From Alsobacter soli (GTDB lineage: Bacteria > Pseudomonadota > Alphaproteobacteria > Rhizobiales > Beijerinckiaceae): DNA of 42,702 nucleotides. The translations under genes and the position numbers were made by a program. Positions within the stretch are counted from its first letter, which is position 1; each line of letters starts with the position of its first letter. The notes under the pieces were generated by a model. It ran no database searches. It was not told the DNA's origin and worked only from the letters and a program-made list of their open reading frames with translations. This document shows, piece after piece, positions 35,785-42,702 of the stretch. The stretch lies in assembly GCA_945883115.1 (NCBI GenBank), contig CAMCXA010000016.1, forward strand, positions 1 to 42,702. Direction: 5' to 3'.

Positions 35785-35812
35785 AGTATGAACCAGCCCT
35801 CGAACTTGTCAA
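35785..35812 (-). promoter_or_regulatory. candidate sigma70 promoter of the binding-protein gene
   Basis: On the minus strand TTGACA (35812-35807), 16 bases, then CATACT (35790-35785), about 100 bases upstream of the start. The perfect -35 suggests the importer genes have their own promoter apart from the enzyme genes upstream. Confidence 0.5.
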
Positions 35813-35904
35813 TTCACTCGCGGGCCAGTTCATTGCACTGTACATCTTTATCCAATTTCGTAAAGCGACAGCATGAGCAGTGTGCTGGCCATTAGCAAAC
35901 TTAA

Positions 35905-37389
35905 TCACCGCATCAGATCGCTGTTGCGCACGTACAATTCACGAAAAATCTTAAACTTATCCTTGTAAAGCGTCGCATATTCCCGTCTTGGGTTGAATTC
36001 GTATTCAACTGGATTCCAGTCCCGAATTGCATCAATTTTTACATCCCCAACAGCGTAAGCGGCGAGGAACGCATCGCCGTAGGAAGCACCCACAGTTTTC
36101 TGGCGGACAATCTGCGTCTTCCCTGAAATATCTGACGTCGCCTGCGCCCAAACCTTGTTCTTGGTGCCGCCGCCGACTGCAAAAATCAGATGGGGGGTTT
36201 CACCTGCTTCATCATGGGTCTGAAAAATATGATGCGTGCCGAAAGCTATTCCTTCGAGCAATGCACGATAAAGATCCCCGCGCCCATGGGTTAGATCGAG
36301 CCCGAAAATAACGCCCTTCGCATTTGGATCGTGAATGGGTGTTCTCTCGCCCGAAAAATACGGCAGCATGACGAGACCCTTGGCGCCGGGTGGCGAAAGT
36401 GCCGCTTCTTCAGCCAACTCCCGAAAAGCGCTCGCAGGGTCCAGTTCGCGCGCCACATTTTCCCTGAACCAATGTGTCAACGTGCCGCTCGTCGCCAGTC
36501 CCGACATAAGTGCATGCTGCCCGTCAAATAGCCAAGGCGCATAGCCGAGCCGCTGGTCACGTACCCTTTTCGCGGCGAGCCCGATGATGAAGACGGTCGA
36601 ACCATACATCATCATCATGTCACCCGCATCAAGAACTCCGACGCTGATCGCTTCCGCAGCGGCATCAGCGGTCCCGCAAATGACGGGCGTTCCGGCAGCC
36701 AGTCCTGTCGCTTCAGCCGCTTCCTGAGTGACCGTTCCCGCAATCTCCGTTGTCCACAGCAAGTCGGGAAGCCTGTCGAGATCAATAATATCGCGCGTGA
36801 GAGCGTCACTGAAACACCGGTTCTCAACATCGTAAATCGGCCCTGTATTGGCCGCCGTATAATGATCAACGACTAATGTGCTGGTTAGGCGGTAAACAAG
36901 ATAGGACGTGGACGTCACGATCTTGCGGGTGTTCCGGTAAATATCGGGGCGATTTCGCTTCAGCCAAAGAATTTTTGGCCCAATCGATTGCGACGTCAGC
37001 GCGTTGCCGCACTTTTCAAGAATCACATCCTCGCCGATCTCCGCCGCAAGATCGTTGATTTCTTGCACCGCGCGCGTATCCACACCATAGAGCACCGCAT
37101 TCATCAGCGGTGCGCCCGATTTGTCGAGCGGTAGCATGCACGGGCCGATTGCACTCGTCCCGATCGCCTTGATGTCTCGGGGATTAATGGCGCTGTCTGC
37201 GAGCAATTTTTGTGAAATGAAGGTGAAATCATTCCACCAATCTTCAATCGGCCGGTGCTCTGCCCACCCTGCCTGCGGCACAATCATCCGATGGGGCTTG
37301 GCAGCGCTGGCGATAATCGCTCCTGCGCTGTCGACCAGAACACCCTTCGACTCGAACGTTCCGATATCAATGCCAAGATAATAGCGCAT
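35905..37389 (-). CDS. FGGY-family carbohydrate kinase
   Basis: ATP-dependent sugar kinase of 494 residues, closest in look to xylulokinase-type members. The N-terminal phosphate motif is YLGIDIGTFESKGVLVD, followed by AGWAEHRPIEDWW. The first family signature region lies around SYLVYRLTSTLVVD. The C-terminal half has YFSGERTPIHDPNAKGVIFGL and the adenosine motif FAVGGGTKNKVWAQ. The substrate cannot be told. Its ATG overlaps the stop of the M42 gene by one base (TGATG), so the two are coupled. Confidence 0.93.
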   Translation of the reverse strand: MRYYLGIDIGTFESKGVLVDSAGAIIASAAKPHRMIVPQAGWAEHRPIEDWWNDFTFISQKLLADSAINPRDIKAIGTSAIGPCMLPLDKSGAPLMNAVLYGVDTRAVQEINDLAAEIGEDVILEKCGNALTSQSIGPKILWLKRNRPDIYRNTRKIVTSTSYLVYRLTSTLVVDHYTAANTGPIYDVENRCFSDALTRDIIDLDRLPDLLWTTEIAGTVTQEAAEATGLAAGTPVICGTADAAAEAISVGVLDAGDMMMMYGSTVFIIGLAAKRVRDQRLGYAPWLFDGQHALMSGLATSGTLTHWFRENVARELDPASAFRELAEEAALSPPGAKGLVMLPYFSGERTPIHDPNAKGVIFGLDLTHGRGDLYRALLEGIAFGTHHIFQTHDEAGETPHLIFAVGGGTKNKVWAQATSDISGKTQIVRQKTVGASYGDAFLAAYAVGDVKIDAIRDWNPVEYEFNPRREYATLYKDKFKIFRELYVRNSDLMR

Positions 37390-38519
37390 CAGGTATAATG
37401 GTCCCGATCTAGTGTAAACGTCATATCAATGCCTATGATCCCTTTGACCAAGAGATGCGTAAGGCTGGCAAGGTCTCGCGGGTCACACATTTCAAGCGAG
37501 GAATGCGTATACCGACACGGAAATCCCAGATCGATACTGGCAATTCCCTCATGCAATAATTGCACATAAGATGAATCAGTGAGCGCTCCGACATGCGCAC
37601 TCCGTTGAAGCATCAAGCCTTCATTCTTTGCCGTTGCAGCAAATAGGCTCGTTAATGCCGGATGGGGAATAGTTCCGTTCAGCGTGCCGCGGCCATGAAA
37701 ACTGTAAAGGCTCATTGCTGGTCCGGCACCCAGCCTGACATCGCCCCGCCCTGCCATTTCCGGCGTGTCTGTCGCCAGGATCAAATCCAACTGGATGGCG
37801 ATTTCGGGTGCCAAAGCGCGCGCCGCCGTCACCGCACCTTGCAAATTGAACTCTTCCTGCACCGCAAATACGAAGTGCGTCGTTGGCTTGTGCTTTTCAC
37901 TCAGTAAAAGCTCCGCCAAAACAATCATCACGGCGCACCCTGCGCGATCATCCACCGACGTTCCGGCAATTCGGCCATCCGCCAGCGACATCGCCTTCGG
38001 CTCGTAAACAATTGGCGTACCGACATCAATTCCTGCCGCTATAACGCCGTCGGCCGTGGAAAAACCGGCATCGATGGCAATGTCCGCATAGGGAAGGACC
38101 TTGTACTTTTCGTCCGGCCCGGTGGCATGATGGCTCTTGTTCGAAATCAGACCGGGGACATCCCGCCCCTCGCCAACGCACATCAAAACCGACTGCGATG
38201 CCAATGCCCGTTCGGGAACACCCCCGAGCCGTTCAACCCTGATCAATCCGTTTGTCTCGATCTTGCGGACAATCAGACCCAATTGATCCATATGCGCAAA
38301 GACCATGACGCTCGGCAGACCCGGATCACCTGCCAGCGTAGCCATCAGATTGCCAAGGCGGTCCATTTTTGTCGTCAAACCGAGTGAGATCAGCTTTTTG
38401 GTGATCGCACGCCGGACCCTGTCCTCATGCCCGCTCAGCCCCGGAATCAACATTAGTTCAATTGTCAGTGCTCGCAGACGATCTGCCATCATCGCCGCAC
38501 TCGGGGCATCCATGACCAT
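37389..38519 (-). CDS. M42 family metallopeptidase/hydrolase (SgcX/FrvX-like)
   Basis: Two-metal co-catalytic hydrolase of 376 residues; the family includes glutamyl aminopeptidase, FrvX, and SgcX of the E. coli sgc operon. Metal motifs in order: AHMD (75-78), DDRAG (190-194), QEEFNLQGA (221-229, catalytic Glu), ATDTPEM (about 254-260) and RYTHSSLEM near the C-terminus. In a sugar operon the role may be removal of an amino-acid or acyl group from a sugar conjugate, which is inference. It is five bases after the BtpA-like gene and overlaps the kinase gene. Confidence 0.92.
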   Translation of the reverse strand: MVMDAPSAAMMADRLRALTIELMLIPGLSGHEDRVRRAITKKLISLGLTTKMDRLGNLMATLAGDPGLPSVMVFAHMDQLGLIVRKIETNGLIRVERLGGVPERALASQSVLMCVGEGRDVPGLISNKSHHATGPDEKYKVLPYADIAIDAGFSTADGVIAAGIDVGTPIVYEPKAMSLADGRIAGTSVDDRAGCAVMIVLAELLLSEKHKPTTHFVFAVQEEFNLQGAVTAARALAPEIAIQLDLILATDTPEMAGRGDVRLGAGPAMSLYSFHGRGTLNGTIPHPALTSLFAATAKNEGLMLQRSAHVGALTDSSYVQLLHEGIASIDLGFPCRYTHSSLEMCDPRDLASLTHLLVKGIIGIDMTFTLDRDHYT

Positions 38520-38524
38520 CTGCC

Positions 38525-39337
38525 TCAGCCTTTCCGGACCTGTCGGACAATCCGCATGAATTCGGCTGCCCTATCAGGATCAACCGCATTCCACGTATTG
38601 CCATCCACTTTAAGCGACGAACCTACAATCACACCATCGGCAACCCTGAGGACATCACCGACGGTTGCATGTTTGACACCGGTATTCGCGAGCACAGGAA
38701 CATCCGGCATCACCTTCTTGACCGATTCCAGATCAGACATTGCCGCTGCCTCACCCGTAATCGCCCCCGAAACCAGAATAGCGTCCGGAATGCTGGAAAA
38801 AACTGCGCTTCGTGCTCTGTCCGGCAGGCTTCGCTGATCCAGCGAATAGGCAAATTCCGCACAGACATTGAACAGAACTGCGACATCATTCCGCCCCAAC
38901 CGGTCACGATAACGCAACGCTGCCCCCGCATCTGGCGTCCACGGTCCCATATCCGACGCATAAGTTCCCGTCATGATCTCACGCACGAATGACGCACCGG
39001 TCGCAGCAGCGAGCGCCATTGTACTCATCGGATCCCACAACACATTTACCCCGAATGGCACTTTGATCTCGGAACGCAAGGCACCGATGGCGTAGGCCAT
39101 CGTTGCAGTCGAAGCAGCATCCACCTTGAACTCGTAGGGCCGGTCATTCTCGTTGCCGAACATCACGGCATCAACACCCGCGGCCTGAAGCGCCGCCAAA
39201 TCCTTACGCGCTCCTGCAATGATCCCCTCAATGCCAGCCTTCGCATCATAGAGCGGCGCGCCCGGCATCGCGCCGAAATGGACCATGGCGATCACGGGCT
39301 TCTTATTTCCGAATACAGCTTTGAATTTTGCGGTCAT
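38525..39337 (-). CDS. BtpA/SgcQ family TIM-barrel protein
   Basis: 270 residues. The family opening PVIAMVHFGAMPGAPLYD is clear, followed by AGVDAVMFGNENDRPY, VPFGVNVLWDP, FVREIMTGTYASDMGPW and ILVSGAITGEAA, with PVLANTGVKHATV near the end. BtpA was named from photosystem I biogenesis in cyanobacteria; SgcQ sits with SgcX in E. coli. The barrel resembles phosphate-binding nucleosidase/aldolase folds, but the reaction is not known to me. Encoded 13 bases after the ATPase gene. Confidence 0.92.
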   Translation of the reverse strand: MTAKFKAVFGNKKPVIAMVHFGAMPGAPLYDAKAGIEGIIAGARKDLAALQAAGVDAVMFGNENDRPYEFKVDAASTATMAYAIGALRSEIKVPFGVNVLWDPMSTMALAAATGASFVREIMTGTYASDMGPWTPDAGAALRYRDRLGRNDVAVLFNVCAEFAYSLDQRSLPDRARSAVFSSIPDAILVSGAITGEAAAMSDLESVKKVMPDVPVLANTGVKHATVGDVLRVADGVIVGSSLKVDGNTWNAVDPDRAAEFMRIVRQVRKG

Positions 39338-39350
39338 GTCAGGTGCTTTC

Positions 39351-40415
39351 TCAATTCAATCGTTGACCCGTTGCAGCGTCAAACAAATGGGCCGCGCCGA
39401 GGTCAGGCAATAGTGGCAGAATATCCCCCGGACGCGCCGAAATCCTCTCTCGGAATACGCCCGTAATCTTCTGATTTCCAAGTTTTGCAATCACCTGCGT
39501 TTCAGAGCCCATCGGCTCGATCACGGCCACTTCAACCTTCAAGCCACCGTCCTTGAACGTGAAATGCTCCGGCCGAATGCCATAAACGGCCGCACGGCCA
39601 TCACTGTTCCTCGGTGCTTCCGCAAGCGGCAAGAGCACCCCGTCATCCGTCTCGAAAGCGGGTGACTTTCCGGCACGGATTGTTCCTTTGATCATATTCA
39701 TCGACGGCGACCCGATAAATCCTGCCACAAACATGTTCGTCGGCCTGTCATAAAGCTCAAGCGGTGATCCGATCTGTTCGACAATGCCGTCGTGCATCAC
39801 CACGATTCTGTCAGCCATGGTCATCGCTTCGACCTGATCATGGGTCACATAAATCGTTGTTGTTTTCAGCCGTTGATGCAGTTCCTTGATCTCGGCGCGC
39901 ATCTGAACACGCAATTTGGCGTCAAGATTGGAGAGCGGTTCATCAAACAAGAACACCTTCGGATCACGGACAATCGCACGTCCCATTGCCACGCGCTGGC
40001 GTTGACCACCGGACAACTGCTTCGGATACCGGCCCAGATAGGGCACCAGATCAAGAATCTCCGCCGCCCGACGTACACGCGTTTCAATTTCCGCTCGCGA
40101 CGTGCCACGCAATTTCAGCGCAAACCCCATATTTTCAGCCACAGTCTTGTGCGGATAGAGCGCATAGCTCTGGAAAACCATTGCGATATCGCGATCCTTC
40201 GGCGGCAGAAAATTCACCACCTGGTCACCAATTTTGACATCTCCCGACGTAATCGGCTCCAGCCCCGCAATCATGCGCAGTAACGTCGATTTTCCACAAC
40301 CTGACGGACCGACTAGAATTACGAACTCTCCATCCGCAATACTCACTGAGACGCCGTGAATAACTTCCTGTTCGCCATAAGCCTTGCGAACATCAACGAC
40401 GTCGACCGATGCCAT
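39351..40415 (-). CDS. carbohydrate ABC transporter ATP-binding protein (UgpC/MsmK-type)
   Basis: Energises the importer encoded at 31.9-35.7 kb. 354 residues. Walker A GPSGCGKST is at 36-44, followed by the Q-loop, signature LSGGQRQ, FLFDEPLSNLDAKLRVQMRAE and the switch THDQVEAMTMADRI. A C-terminal TOBE/MalK-like domain (PSMNMIKGTI, YGIRPEHFTF) follows. First gene of the minus-strand unit ATPase-BtpA-M42-kinase; the ATG is preceded by GGGAGCACATCTC. Confidence 0.95.
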   Translation of the reverse strand: MASVDVVDVRKAYGEQEVIHGVSVSIADGEFVILVGPSGCGKSTLLRMIAGLEPITSGDVKIGDQVVNFLPPKDRDIAMVFQSYALYPHKTVAENMGFALKLRGTSRAEIETRVRRAAEILDLVPYLGRYPKQLSGGQRQRVAMGRAIVRDPKVFLFDEPLSNLDAKLRVQMRAEIKELHQRLKTTTIYVTHDQVEAMTMADRIVVMHDGIVEQIGSPLELYDRPTNMFVAGFIGSPSMNMIKGTIRAGKSPAFETDDGVLLPLAEAPRNSDGRAAVYGIRPEHFTFKDGGLKVEVAVIEPMGSETQVIAKLGNQKITGVFRERISARPGDILPLLPDLGAAHLFDAATGQRLN

Positions 40416-40547
40416 GAGATGTGCTCCCTCTTAAATACAGACTTGCATTTTTTATCTGAGGCGCGGACCATATTACATCAATTGGCTTCGGTCGAGTGGC
40501 ACGCCGCCCTGCTTTATTGACCGTGTGCAATCAGAGGAAAGATTAAA
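40416..40547. promoter_or_regulatory. divergent promoter region of the catabolic locus
   Basis: 132 bases between the ATPase gene (minus) and the creatininase-family gene (plus). It must hold promoters for both directions. I see AT-rich TTTTTTATCTG (40447-40458) and TTGACC (40518-40523) but no convincing complete promoter or palindrome. No regulator gene adjoins it. Confidence 0.5.
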
Positions 40548-41297
40548 ATGCGTTACGAACTCATGCTTCCGCACCAGATCAGACAGGCCATCGCGGAGAA
40601 CTGGCCGGTCATCCTGCCGCTCGGCGTGCTAGAATATCATGGCGAGCATATGGCAGTCGGCATGGATACGCTCGCGGTCATCAAGATCATGGACATCATC
40701 GAAGTTGAAACACCTGTCGTGATCTTGCCAGTTTTTTACTACGGCGCCGCAAGCTATGTCGTCGAAAAGCCTGAAGGCAAAGGGTCCGTCCATGTCGATG
40801 CAGAGCGCATTATGCCTTTTGCGAAAGATCTGTTTACTGGCCTCCTAAGGGTTGGATTCCGTAACATCCACGCCTTTATTCATCACCAGACCGAGAATTT
40901 CACTGTCGGCATGCCAACAGATCTCGCATTCAAATTTGCCTCCCGTCAGGCAATTTTCGACTTTATCAACAAGGAGCGGGGTGAAGGCTGGTGGGGTGAC
41001 GAAAAAATGGCCGATTACTATGGCAATCAGGCTGTCGGGAGCGACCCGTTCAACTGGATCAAATCCCATCCCCTCATGACGGCAGACATCATAGCCCAAT
41101 ATCCGTTCGATCATGCAGGAAAGGGCGAGACATCCCTGATGATGGCACTCTGCCCAGAAGCCGTCGACATGTCGAAGTTCTCAAACAAGGAATGGTATGT
41201 TCGCGATGCCCTCGAGGCATCCGCCGAACTCGGTCGCTTTGGCCGCGATCTGATCCTTGCACGTGTGCGTTCCGTTCTCGGAATCAAGACCCTCTGA
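40548..41297 (+). CDS. creatininase family amidohydrolase
   Basis: Metal-dependent hydrolase of cyclic or linear amides, 249 residues. Metal motif GVLEYHGEHMAVGMDT gives Glu29, His31, His34 and Asp40, matching the E-x-H-G-x-H-x5-D pattern. The later HAGKGETSLM (about 190-199) is the usual HAG-x-x-ETS element. The expected NGHGGN motif instead reads HHQTEN (112-117), so this is a divergent subfamily. The ATG follows GAGGAAAGATTAAA. It is divergent from the ATPase operon and probably part of the same pathway. Confidence 0.9.
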   Translation: MRYELMLPHQIRQAIAENWPVILPLGVLEYHGEHMAVGMDTLAVIKIMDIIEVETPVVILPVFYYGAASYVVEKPEGKGSVHVDAERIMPFAKDLFTGLLRVGFRNIHAFIHHQTENFTVGMPTDLAFKFASRQAIFDFINKERGEGWWGDEKMADYYGNQAVGSDPFNWIKSHPLMTADIIAQYPFDHAGKGETSLMMALCPEAVDMSKFSNKEWYVRDALEASAELGRFGRDLILARVRSVLGIKTL

Positions 41298-41845
41298 ACG
41301 TTGGAGAATAGCGATTTTTTGATAATTGCTTGCCGCAAAACACTCTTGGACTAAAAAATTTTGCGACCCCATACTTCGATATTTGGGGGTGTTGCTTCAG
41401 GATCGACCCTTTTAGGTAAAGTTTTTCGGGGGCTATGACGACTCTGGAGACTTCTGGAGGTTACTCTTTTTTAAGGGCTCGTATTCGAGATACCGCCTCA
41501 AAGTAACATACTGTGCGAAAATATTTTAAAAAGTGGGAATGGCTATTCAAACGCCCAACGAGCTAACGTTTGAAGCTGCTTCCGGCTTCATCAAGCGGTT
41601 TTTTTTGACAGTTTTAGCTCCTGACAAAGCGGTTAATTCTGGGGGGCTGGACGGACTTGGCCGAAAAGCTAGTAATGAAAAGCAGGCTACGAAGCACGAT
41701 CTCGTATTCATGATCCACTATCTATGGGTTCACGGTCTCCTGTTCCGAGGATCGTAGCCCAAGGTCTATGGAGCATTATTTACGCATTCTTGCTTGAATC
41801 TTTGTCGAGGCTCAATTGTCGATGATGGCGCACGAAACAACAAAT
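41298..41845. other. 548-base gene-poor stretch between the creatininase and GST genes
   Basis: Contains one weak ORF (41539-41757) and a CCCCA/TGGGG hairpin (about 41369-41390), which on the minus strand is followed by an AAAATTTTTTAG run. Otherwise I see nothing. A/T-rich compared with flanking genes. Confidence 0.4.
41539..41757 (+). CDS. possible small unknown protein
   Basis: 72 residues from ATG 41539 (GTG 41533 also possible) with a ribosome-site-like GGGA too close to the start. It contains TFEAASGFIKRFFLTVL and a Trp-containing C-terminal helix (HDLVFMIHYLWVHGLLF). No family recognised and codon use is unlike neighbours. It may be a gene fragment or chance. Confidence 0.25.
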   Translation: MAIQTPNELTFEAASGFIKRFFLTVLAPDKAVNSGGLDGLGRKASNEKQATKHDLVFMIHYLWVHGLLFRGS

Positions 41846-42505
41846 TTACCCGGTCAAGCCTGCGCCAGCATATTCTGGTTGGGAAAGCCCTCGCGGCCCC
41901 AATCCCTCGCGTTCAAGAACTCGAGCCACTGCCGGACGCGCTTCAAGGTCTCGTAGCATCAACGCGAGTTTGGGATAGGCTGAGATATCCAGCGTGTGGC
42001 GGCGATAAGCGGACCCACAAATGGCCCAGCGCAACAGCATTGCCACATAAAGTGTCAAAATTGAAGGAGCTACAGGCATATGTGCCTCCAACTGATCCAG
42101 TTGGCTGCTCATTCTGGTAAAGCTAGCTTCAGAGACTGCGGCCTGATTTGCCTCACCCAAAGGACGTTCGGGGTGAAATAGGGCCATTACTGTAGGATGA
42201 AGACCGTTGGTCACAAAAGCGAACCAAGAAAGGAACGCAGTCCGATTTGATGTGCCTACCTCAGGCGCAAGCGCGTGGTGGGTTTCGGCCAAGTATAATA
42301 AAATCGCCGCCGTTTCAAAAATCGGACCCTGCGGCGTTTCCAGAACAGGAACAAGTCCCACGGGATTTAATGCCCGATAGGCGGGACTGGCTAATGCGCC
42401 TTTCTCATAATCAACCGATTTAAATTCATAGTTGACGCCCAACTCCTCAAGAGCCAGATGCACCACCAACGATCCCCAATCGTATACGCCGTGTAAAATG
42501 TACAT
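41846..42505 (-). CDS. glutathione S-transferase family protein
   Basis: Cytosolic detoxification-type enzyme, 219 residues. The thioredoxin-like N-terminal domain reads YILHGVYDWGSLVVHLALEELGV, with cis-Pro LVPVLET and the glutathione-contacting ETAAILLYLAE. An all-helical C-terminal domain follows (about 85-205). The usual active Ser/Tyr/Cys near residue 10 could be Tyr8 or Ser12. Stand-alone gene on the minus strand; the ATG at 42505 follows a GGGGGACGAACG sequence. Confidence 0.9.
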   Translation of the reverse strand: MYILHGVYDWGSLVVHLALEELGVNYEFKSVDYEKGALASPAYRALNPVGLVPVLETPQGPIFETAAILLYLAETHHALAPEVGTSNRTAFLSWFAFVTNGLHPTVMALFHPERPLGEANQAAVSEASFTRMSSQLDQLEAHMPVAPSILTLYVAMLLRWAICGSAYRRHTLDISAYPKLALMLRDLEARPAVARVLEREGLGPRGLSQPEYAGAGLTG

Positions 42506-42702
42506 CGTTCGTCCCCCATCCCTATTTCCGAATAGTCTATGCTATCCGTTTAAATCAACAAGCATTGCATCGCACGCTAAAGTGGTCAGATGATCGGTCT
42601 CCTGTCTTCCGCGTCATTGAGAACAGTCCATAAATGACAGGCAATTGGCAATGATCGGGTGTCCATGGTCCTTTGCCCCCATGAAACGTGATCCTCCCGG
42701 AC

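Noticed and set aside
42586-42702. Open minus-strand frame of 38 codons running in from the right edge
   Set aside because: It could be the end of a gene beyond the window, but it is too short and matches nothing I recognise.
1-42702. CRISPR array, rRNA genes, complete insertion sequence or prophage
   Set aside because: No regularly spaced repeats, no rRNA sequence, and no intact transposase, integrase or phage structural gene was seen.

Overview
This is a 42.7 kb stretch of an alphaproteobacterial chromosome, most likely Hyphomicrobiales (Rhizobiales). The evidence is the cell-cycle genes rcdA (DUF1465) and trcR (DUF1013), a DUF1192 gene, the order pal-cpoB(ybgF)-tilS-ftsH-glmM, a cysteine-free L31, the pair purA / N-terminal MADYYPLI-type membrane protein beside rpoH, and a consensus CtrA box. 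The genus cannot be named from the sequence alone.

Layout. 1-3716: lower glycolysis/Calvin-type operon, gap (5' end cut by the window) - pgk - fba - a ThiE-like gene. 3814-6761: inositol-monophosphatase-family gene and a MotA/TolQ-like plus MotB/OmpA-like pair without any flagellar genes. 6770-8566 (minus): ABC exporter. 8700-9839: rpmE with a clear terminator, then rcdA and DUF1192 on the minus strand. 9927-18129: quinone oxidoreductase, trcR, a CtrA box and a long palindrome, pal, cpoB, tilS, ftsH, glmM. 18193-20956 (minus): a small accessory island inserted between glmM and serC. 21181-23988: serC-serA behind a structured leader. 24078-31306: EamA transporter, class I glutamine amidotransferase, purA, a conserved unknown membrane protein, rpoH, rluD and tRNA-Glu(CTC). 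31307-31854: gene-poor junction with a probable gene fragment. 31855-41297: a carbohydrate catabolic locus. 41298-42702: gene-poor DNA and a glutathione S-transferase gene.

Two regions could hold undescribed biology. (1) The island at 18.2-21.0 kb: a MazE-like (DUF3018) antitoxin-type gene overlaps not a MazF/PemK toxin gene but a 480-residue unknown protein with a Trp-rich centre and a hydrophobic C-terminus. It sits beside a DUF2335 membrane protein, a 91-residue unknown and a previously hidden 50-codon ORF whose FIEAAIDWS stretch echoes the FVEEATDWS of the antitoxin. (2) The locus at 31.9-41.3 kb: an ABC importer with an FGGY kinase, an M42 (SgcX/FrvX-like) metallohydrolase, a BtpA/SgcQ-like barrel and a divergent creatininase-family enzyme. 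This enzyme set matches no pathway I know and has no local regulator.

Most other genes are ordinary housekeeping genes. Regulatory signals that can be read directly include five factor-independent terminators, several sigma70-type promoters and several perfect inverted repeats.
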